A DNA stretch of 64,000 nucleotides from Lotus japonicus (taxonomy: Eukaryota; Streptophyta; Magnoliopsida; Fabales; Fabaceae). Below the pieces are notes generated by a model. The model worked only from the letters and a program-made list of their open reading frames with translations. It was not told the DNA's origin and searched no databases. Position numbers and translations under genes: made by a program. Below, piece after piece: positions 56,673 to 64,000 of the stretch (its first letter is position 1; each line of letters opens with the position of its first letter). Location of the stretch: assembly GCF_012489685.1 (NCBI RefSeq), contig NC_080043.1, positions 56,938,289-57,002,288 of the forward strand, read 5' to 3'.

Positions 56673-56840
56673 GATGATATGTCTGTTGAGACGCCGTTGG
56701 TCAACATTGGGACTAGAAGAGTGAAACAATCGAAGGGAAAGCAGAGTGCTTTAGTAAGAGTTATTTGGAACAAAGACACAGACGATGCCATATGGGAGTT
56801 AGAGGAAAAGATCAAGAACAATAGTCAGAGCTTTTACTGA
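56673..56840 (+). pseudogene. Chromodomain remnant (end of pol), element F
   Basis: An in-frame 56-codon stretch ending at TGA 56838-56840 reads SVETPLVNIGTRRVKQSKGK, then ALVRVIWNKDTDDAIWELEE. This matches the chromodomain terminating chromovirus integrase, which directs integration to chromatin. Upstream integrase is missing. Confidence 0.82.
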
Positions 56841-56884
56841 ACCCTAAGTTTCGAGGACGAAACTTTCTTTTTGGAGGGTAGTAA

Positions 56885-59800
56885 TGTAAGACCCAAGTTT
56901 TTAAGCTTAGAATAAGTGGAAGAGATTTCCATTTACGATTAGGCTTGATGTATCGTGAAAGGAAACCTGAACAAGAGTTTACCAAATGAAATAAATTTAT
57001 GAAGGAGAAAGTTCAGGAAAAGTCAAAGGATCGTATCGAAGTCGATAAAAGTTATAGCACGATCGTTATACGCTTAAACCTAGGTCAGAAACCCTAATAT
57101 ATAGCTAATTTTCATTTATAGGCACGATGGAAGTTAATTCCAAAAATCTTCAGAGAAATGTTAGAACTTCTCTTTTTCCATATATCACAATCGTTTCGAG
57201 GCGAAACTCTAGGATCTACGAACGTCCGATTCCAATCATCGGAAGTTTGCCGAAACCGAAACCCTGGTATTTCAAAACCCTAGAAATTCTTGACAATGAA
57301 TACTTTTTCTATTCAGAGCTTCAAATGAATATTCCACTCGCGTACACCCATTTCTCTTGATGATTTCAATCTTTCTTCAGAAGGAAGTTTTCCATTCCGA
57401 CATTCGATGCAAAAAGCAACTTATCGGGTAAAATAGTTTTATACCGACTATGCATTAGTTGCCAAAAATACAAGGAGACATCTTTTTAGTTTTGGAATTC
57501 TTTCGCCGAAACATATCCTAGAATTCACGGAGAATGACGCCGGAAAAATCAGATTCGCGAAACTTTCATTTTCCCGCGAATTCCCATCTTCTATATATAG
57601 CAAACAAGTGAGAAAAAAACACAAAACTCCTCCATTTTCTCTCCTCAAGGCCGCGAGTTCATCCAAGGAAGAAGGAAGAAGAGTTTTCTTCATCGTTTGC
57701 TTGATCGTCGATCAATCAGTTGCTACTTCAAGGCTTCGAGGTATAGTCGCTAATCCTTACCTCCGATCGCTTTTTCCATAGCTTTTCTGTAGAGTTTTCT
57801 GAGTGGATAGTTTATGGGTTTTTGCAAAACTATCCTGAATCTTTCATTTCTGATTCTAAACCTCTTCCTTATGCGCCCAAGATCACTTCTGCCGGGTTAG
57901 ATTTTCCGTTATGTCGCCGGAATTCCGCCGGAATCAATTTGAACCTAAAATACCCATTTTTGGAGTTTTTGGTGTAAAGCTTCACCCTTTAGGCTGAAAA
58001 CTATCGCCTTAGCTTAGTGCTAGTAGGATTAGTTGTCATAAACTTCGTTGGTGACGTCCCTGCAAAATTTTATTTTTGGGATTTCAGTTTTGAAAATCCT
58101 AAGTTAAAAATCATGACCAAAATACCCCTGCGACAGTTTTTGATCCGATAATTTTTCCGAGTTTAGAATACCCTTAGTTACGGCTAATGAAAGCATAGGA
58201 ACCAAGTTTGATCGAAGAAAAATCGAGCCCCACAATTGTGAAAAGTGGCCGAGCCCTATAGAGGAGGAGGGGGAAAATTCCTTTTCCGAAAACTTGTCCT
58301 TTCGCGCTAGATTATCGTACCTCGGAGTATGAACTACTTCGTGTAACCTTAGTGAGCATTGATAGCTTAGTTTCCGATAGATTTTGATAGAATTATGTGG
58401 TTTTACTTTAAAGGTTCTTTTGAAGAATTTCCTGAAGATCAAGGAGCTCATTGTGAAGGAACGTTTGAGGAGAACGCTGGAATAACTAGAGGTAAGGGCA
58501 ACTTACCTTACTAGCTAATGCTTTAGGTGTCGACGAATTCGACTTGATTTATTGTTTATGCACTTGTTTGTGATTGACTGGGAAAAGTTTTCTGAGGCTT
58601 CGGCTGACAATGTAGATGATTCATCTACTGAATGTTTTTGGAGATTGACTTACATGCTATGTGCTATGTGGGTAATCTAGGATGTGTGGTGCATGCCTTA
58701 TATGCTAAGTGCTATGTGGTTATTGCTTATTATGTTGATATATGACATGTTGATTGATGGTGCTGAGTTATTTATGCTTTAGCAATGAAATCTGAGTTTC
58801 TGAATAGTGAGAATAGCGGGCAGGTCATGCCGATTTTATTTTGAGAGTTTTGGGGAAAGTTTGATAGGACGAATGAGATTCGGGACTTGTTATGGTGTTT
58901 TATGGATCGAGACATTCTCTGGTGTCATTTGGGGATTAGGAGATCCCGAGAACTGATAGGATTTGCGATAAGACTAAAAGGATACTATTTTGTAAAGAAA
59001 ACTCATAAGACATTAAACAACCTCTAAATCTTCAAATAATGATAATAAACTCGAAAGGAAGCTTGGGATGCAAATCTTAGTTTTTGGAAAACGAGAAGTG
59101 TCGTCGGATCCAAGTGTTGAGGAAGTTGAGAAGTTTTGAGTATGTTGATACTCTTGTGCTGTTGGAGCAGCGGGGTTTGTTGGGCTATCCGAGGGATAAG
59201 CCGGGAAATTGATAGTTTCCGAGTATGTTGATACTCTTGCTCGTTGAGCAGTTTTGACCATCGGATGGAGATGAGTCGGATGATTTGGAGATCATCATGA
59301 GATAATGTTTATGCCTTCGGGTACAGTTTATGCCTTCGGGTACAGTTTATGCCTTCGGGTACAGTTTATACCTTCGGGTAATTCGGACATCGACGGGGGA
59401 TATGATCGACCGTGAGGTTAGGATCGACCTGTTGATTGTCGGGCATAGCGGAGGGAAAAGTCGACCCGCAGGGTTAGGACTGATCCGGCTATGTCAAGGT
59501 TGTAAGTGACACTCGGGGGTTATGGTCGACACAATGCCAGTGTTAGGACCGACTCAAACGTGCCCAGCCTACTCTTTCCGGAATCGTCGAGATTGACGTT
59601 GCATTGACATATCATGCACTCTAATTATATTCGTTGGGGATTTGGATGAGTAGATGTTGATAAATATCGTATGTGCTTTGATGATTGAATTGTACTAGAG
59701 ATTTGATAACATGCTATGTTTAAACCTTAGGGTAGACAATGCAGAACTTATATGTATATAGACAACATATATATATATATACCCCTTATACTTTATCTGG

Positions 59801-60374
59801 TGTCTTGTATTCTCTATCCTATATTCCGTAAGTTGACCCTTGCACGTGCTACCTGTGTTTGGGGGGCTATGTATGCCCTTTTTGTCAGATGTCGTTGGTG
59901 GATTCTTCCGTGATTCCTCGTCGTTCGGGGAAGACCCGGAGCGAAATGACTACTATTGAGCCTTCGACGTGGACCCGGACTTCATGCATGACCAGATGGG
60001 AGTCGATGATGGAAGTATGGGGGATGGGTGATTAGAGTCTATTAAGGTTGGGTGTTAGTGTCCTAGCTCTGACTTATTCTTATTTTTGAGGGCTTGTGTT
60101 GCTGACACTTGACCTAACATTTTGGGATTGTACATTTTGCCTACGGGCGTTACACTTTTCTATTTTCCGTCATTGGAGGTTACTCGTGACGAGGTCGCTA
60201 TTTACAGCGGGGGATGCTATATATATTGTATATTAGTTTTGTTGCCTTTCGCATTTGGGTTTTATTTAATTCAGTCTTGTCTTAGTTATTATCAAAAAAA
60301 AAAATATTTACGTTTTTCCGCATTAAGTTTACTTTTGGTTACTAAAGTGACGCCACCGAAATCGGGGTGTTACA
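56885..60374 (+). repeat. 3' LTR of element F
   Basis: TGTAAGACCC...GGTGTTACA, preceded by a purine-rich GGAGGGTAGTAA. TATA box at 57591-57600. One extra 20-bp unit at ~59308-59382 and two extra bases in the AT run explain most of the 22-bp length difference. Confidence 0.94.
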
Positions 60375-60628
60375 ATGGCGATCACTACTGAAGCAGGGCG
60401 AGGGGGCCAAGCACGGTCGCCACGAGCCCACTTGTAGACTCGGGGGACCGAAGAAACCTGCTAAGAGAACCAAAATTAGTCTTAGGCTCTAGTTGTCAAG
60501 TCATGTTGGCAATTGTTTTAAGTCATTAGGCTCTGGCGTTAGTTAGTTTACTCATGATCGTCGCCTCAGGTTTCTTCTTAAAGATACACTCAGCTCTCAT
60601 GCTTCGAGCTCGGTGTCTTGTGGACTTG

Positions 60629-60948
60629 TGGACTGGGCGAGACCTTAAGGTCCCTCGCCCAGGCGCGCCAGCCCGGGGCGACGTGCAAGCCAGGGTATTG
60701 GGCCTTCTCCCAGGAGGCCCAACTGGCCCATTAAGGGAAGTAAGGGGCGTCAAGCCCAGCCCCCCAATCTATAAATAGGGGACGGCTAACAATTGTAAAG
60801 GACTCTTAGCTCATTTGAGAAATAAAAACTTGAAATTCAGTTACTTTCTCTCTCTAAGCGGTTACGCTCTAAACTCTCTCTAGATTCTCACTTCACGATC
60901 ATTTCACTATGGGTACCGTACCTCATCTCTATGTTCTTGGATAGAACA
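60629..60948 (+). repeat. 3' LTR of element E
   Basis: TGGACTGGGCG...GATAGAACA, 320 bp, followed by CAGAT. TATA box at 60770-60777. The 254 bp between F and this LTR match the corresponding region of E1 (40030-40280). Confidence 0.88.
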
Positions 60949-61089
60949 CAGATGAACTTAAAAAGCTTAACTTAACACGTGCTGATCTTATTGAAGCAAC
61001 CATTAAAATAGCAAAATGACCTACATTTACAGGGTTGTTTCTCAAGATTAGGAGAGGACAGGGATGAATTCGTTAATAAGGTACTCTAG

Positions 61090-61435
61090 GATTGAAACTA
61101 GATGCTACCAAGAAAGACATATTTATCAGTTTTGGTTATGTTTTTTGGTACAAAGATACATTGTACATGTCAAGGTGTTTTGGTTTACCTCTTATTTAAA
61201 CTTTTATTTTATTTGGATGACATTAGAACAATATTTGTTGCTATGATATTTTGTTGATGAATAGGAATTTCTCTTTGATGAATTTTTCCAGGAAAATAAA
61301 GCACTGTTGTCATTTAAAAATAGTTAGAAAATGAAGTTAGTTAACTTAGCACTTGTTAAAATTAGTTACAATATCAACAATTGATAATAACGCATAATTT
61401 TTTATAAATTTTGACGTCAATTTATAATTTTATTA
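61090..61435. other. AT-rich intergenic DNA
   Basis: No supported gene follows the MYB-like remnant; only short chance frames. Confidence 0.6.
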
Positions 61436-61826
61436 GAACATCTCCAATGCTAGTTCTTAATTTTTAGTTCTTAGCACTATTCATGTTGGCCCGTACTGCT
61501 ACATGTGCTTAAGCAATTCTCTGCAGATTTTGCTCGTTCTTAGTTCTTAACACTATACATCTGGTCCCACATACCATTATATTAATATTTTTTATTTCTA
61601 TATAATTTTGGTTTAAATTTCAATGCTAATTCAATACTTAAAGTAAACGAATGAGAGAGAAAAAAAAATTATGCTAAAAACTTAAAAAGTAAAACTTCTT
61701 ATATAAGAACCTAGTTCTTATTTTTAAAAACAAAGAACTCAACGTCATCCCCTCCAGTGGTTAAAAACTCAGTTCTTAGTTCTTAACTCAAAAATAAGAA
61801 CTAAGAATCTTACATTGGAGATGCTT
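61436..61826. mobile_element. MITE with ATCTCCAATG terminal inverted repeats
   Basis: The left end GAACATCTCCAATG and the right end read inward AAGCATCTCCAATG are inverted. The inner arms also pair imperfectly through TTCTTAGTTCTTA-type repeats. Flanking TTA at 61433-61435 and 61827-61829 would fit a 3-bp PIF/Harbinger duplication, but alternatives exist. 391 bp, no coding capacity. Confidence 0.7.
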
Positions 61827-62370
61827 TTAGTAGTATTGTTTTTGAATAAATTTCTACAATGATTTTTGAATTTTATACGGTTCTTATAAATTAATATACC
61901 TGAAAAGTATTTTATTCAGTTGATCCTCCTATTCCGTCCTGTTCTGTTTCGTTGTCACACTACCTAAATCGCACATGAGTAAAACTTCAAGGTAGTAATT
62001 TGCATTTTTCCCTAAATAGTATACAATAATATTCCTCGTATAAGAACGATTTCACCTTAATATCATCATACTAAATTTATTATTGATTTGATCGTCTCTT
62101 TTACCGGTACCCCTACCTGTAACCAACTTGAGGACGGAGAGAAGAGAACCATATTACACAAACCCGATCCTTTTCAATGCCCAAATTAGTATCTTTGATA
62201 CCGGTTTCTTTTTTTTGTTATCAATTCTGATCTGGTTTCATCATATGCCTTTCTAATTTTTTGGTCAAATGCCTTTCTAATGTGTTTATTTTTTGTTTTT
62301 GGTCAAATGCCTTTCTAATTTAAAAAATATATATTAAATGAAGAACAGTTTTTTATTCTTGCAAGGGCTA
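61827..62370. other. Upstream intergenic region of the actin gene
   Basis: AT-rich, no ORF. A short TCAAATGCCTTTCTAAT motif occurs three times around 62245-62320. Likely distal promoter. Confidence 0.5.
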
Positions 62371-62388
62371 CATGTACAATTGTACATG
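62371..62388. promoter_or_regulatory. 18-bp perfect palindrome in the actin promoter
   Basis: CATGTACAATTGTACATG equals its own reverse complement and lies ~100 bp before the TATA box. It could bind a dimeric factor; no specific factor assigned. Confidence 0.5.
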
Positions 62389-62480
62389 ACACGATCCAGT
62401 GGATTGAAAAGGAAAATATAGGCCCAAAAAATGGAGAAAACAGTAGTAGAAGGAGTAGTGGCGTGCATGTTGCTAAAAAT

Positions 62481-62498
62481 GGGCCAAGCTATAAATAG
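62481..62498 (+). promoter_or_regulatory. Actin core promoter
   Basis: GGGCCAAG followed by TATAAATAG (62490-62498). Transcription would start near 62520-62530. GGGCC-type boxes are common in promoters of actively expressed plant genes. Confidence 0.7.
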
Positions 62499-62646
62499 CA
62501 ATGGAGAAGATTTGAGGTTTCAGCGCAGGACATGGAGCTGGAAAAGGACACGCGTGAACAACAACATGAATGTCGTTCATAGAATTGGATGACAATTGGA
62601 CTTTGTTGCGCTTCCTTCATTTAAAAACACAAACTCATCGCAAGGT

Positions 62647-63407
62647 TAACCTTTCATTTGCGCGTCCTGTTCTGCCCTGAATCAGTTTGGTTTTTCCTGA
62701 GATTGGATAATCTATTCTCTCTTTGACGCGCCAATTTCAGGTTCCTTTTCTGTCTTTGTTCAACATGTCTATGGATTCTTTTTGCTTCTTTTGTTAACCT
62801 GTCTCATGCATTTGGATTCCGAGGAAACATTCTTTTCAAGTCCTTTAGACATTGATGCCATGCCATGCATAATGCATATGATGATAAATATGGATAATCT
62901 AAATTTCTGGGCTTAATGCATGGACCATTTTGCAATCATGTTAGAATTAAGAAACAGAGATACAAAGTTCTTTGGTTTGTCAACCAACTTGGATTTGCAT
63001 ATTCATAACTCTAGCATGTTATACAAAAATGTTTCATGTACCCGTCTTCGATCTAGACACCTAGAGTGAGATAGAAAAATAAGAATGATAAGTGATAGAT
63101 GTGACAGGAAAAATGAGGTAGAGAAAAAATGGTTTATATGAGTGTTGTTTCTGTTATGATTTATATGAATTGGGACTAAATGTGATAAGCTTTGGCCATG
63201 ATTTATGATTTAGTGCATGTTTAGAAACTCTTCCGAGGAATAAATTATGAGAAGAAACTTTTGTGAATAGCTTATGTGTGCCGCCGGAATTGATTCCGAG
63301 GAATAAAAAATTCTAATCCAAATATACTATTAGAATGACCAAGACTCCTGTATGTTATTGTGAATTGTTTTCCAATGTTCTGAGGGGAAGTGTATGGCTT
63401 TGTGCAG
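62647..63407 (+). other. Leader intron of the actin gene (5' UTR)
   Basis: Plant actin genes have an intron in the 5' UTR shortly before the ATG. The acceptor TTTGTGCAG at 63407 lies 13 bases before the ATG. The best donor is CAAG|GTTAAC at 62647, giving 761 bp; CAG|GTTCC at 62741 is an alternative. Such introns often enhance expression. Confidence 0.65.
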
Positions 63408-63420
63408 CTTTTGAAACACA

Positions 63421-64000
<580 letters not shown>

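Larger units (their letters stand above)
50880..60374 (+). mobile_element. Element F: internally deleted chromovirus (Ty3/gypsy, Tekay/Del-like)
   Basis: 9495 bp flanked by ATGGC (50875-50879 and 60375-60379). LTRs of 3468 bp (50880-54347) and 3490 bp (56885-60374) differ by about ten substitutions and small indels by eye. The internal region is only 2537 bp: PBS, gag, ~0.9 kb without recognisable pol, a chromodomain tail and PPT. Large LTRs, two zinc knuckles and a chromodomain indicate the Tekay/Del lineage. Without RT and integrase it needed enzymes in trans. Confidence 0.94.
45233..60948 (+). mobile_element. Element E: defective Tat-like Ty3/gypsy element containing two later insertions
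   Basis: Flanked by 5-bp duplications CAGAT (45228-45232 and 60949-60953) with 320-bp LTRs at both ends. Contents: 5' LTR, PBS, gag-protease (45696-47549), tail, antisense accessory gene (47923-48324), a putative solo LTR (48768-50110), a fragment of the large antisense gene (50170-50876), chromovirus F (50880-60374), then 254 bp and the 3' LTR. RT, RNase H and integrase are absent, so E is non-autonomous or internally deleted. Confidence 0.9.
44508..61089 (+). pseudogene. MYB/SANT-like gene remnant interrupted by element E
   Basis: Three pieces: 44508-44723 (FKSGAHDRAAPRI, KHVANNLKRWNAKYTAVF, INTSGFG), 44852-45232 (FVNKPYPEYEKMQMIFGKDR, then Ser/Glu-rich to HDLVAD) and 60949-61089 (DELKKLNLTRADLIEATIKIAK to RDEFVNKVL). 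This order matches the plant Myb/SANT-like DNA-binding family (PF12776 type, At2g29880-like), known both as host genes and as ORF1 of PIF/Harbinger transposons. An in-frame TAG at 44721 and a probable intron before 44852 separate pieces one and two. Removing E with one CAGAT makes pieces two and three continuous. A TGA at ~61017 and a frameshift show decay. The N-terminus is missing. Confidence 0.72.

Overview
This is a stretch of plant nuclear DNA, almost certainly from a eudicot and possibly a legume (inferred from the Sirevirus-type elements; no direct species evidence). It is about 60 kb of nested LTR retrotransposons and smaller elements, ending at the 5' part of an actin gene. No tRNA, rRNA, CRISPR array or prokaryote-style operon is visible.

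Layout. 1-10494: 3' part of a Ty1/copia Sirevirus (element A), carrying an env-position gene, a small sense accessory gene and a 3' LTR. A 4.0-kb chromovirus solo LTR (TSD GATTG) and a 644-bp hAT-type MITE (TSD CTCACATG) interrupt it. 10495-13937: an inverted Sirevirus fragment (B). 13938-35029: a 5'-truncated, forward Sirevirus (D), split by a complete, very young Sirevirus (C, 15242-27356, TSD ACTCT). 35030-40600: 3' half of a Tat-like Ty3/gypsy element (E1). 41007-41355: a 5'-truncated LINE copy. 41534-44110: an RNase H coding segment, probably LINE-derived, interrupted by a tandem array of TRIM elements (41593-43049, TSD GATGG). 44508-61089: a MYB/SANT-like gene remnant interrupted by a second Tat-like element (E, 45233-60948, TSD CAGAT). 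E itself holds a putative solo LTR (48768-50110, TSD GGAGC) and a chromovirus with 3.5-kb LTRs (F, 50880-60374, TSD ATGGC). 61436-61826: a MITE. 62371-64000: actin promoter, leader intron, exon 1, intron 1, exon 2 and the start of intron 2.

How the parts work. Element C has intact gag and pol (protease, integrase, reverse transcriptase, RNase H), but pol lies in the +1 frame relative to gag and overlaps it. Its env-position gene is broken. D, E, E1, B and F are all defective.

Most notable observation. Three Sirevirus copies (B, C, D) and both Tat-like gypsy elements (E, E1) carry, in antisense between the sense genes and the 3' LTR, a small gene for a ~130-residue charged, probably coiled-coil protein. 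All copies share the start pattern MA-x-Y-x2-AL-x-ELR-x2-AFE; those with a readable 3' end finish in PPF. B, C, D and E also share a 13-base element (CCGGTGGTAAACG on the + strand for C, D, E) 144-165 bp before the start codon, with a TATA box between. This suggests an independently promoted antisense cassette shared by two retrotransposon superfamilies.
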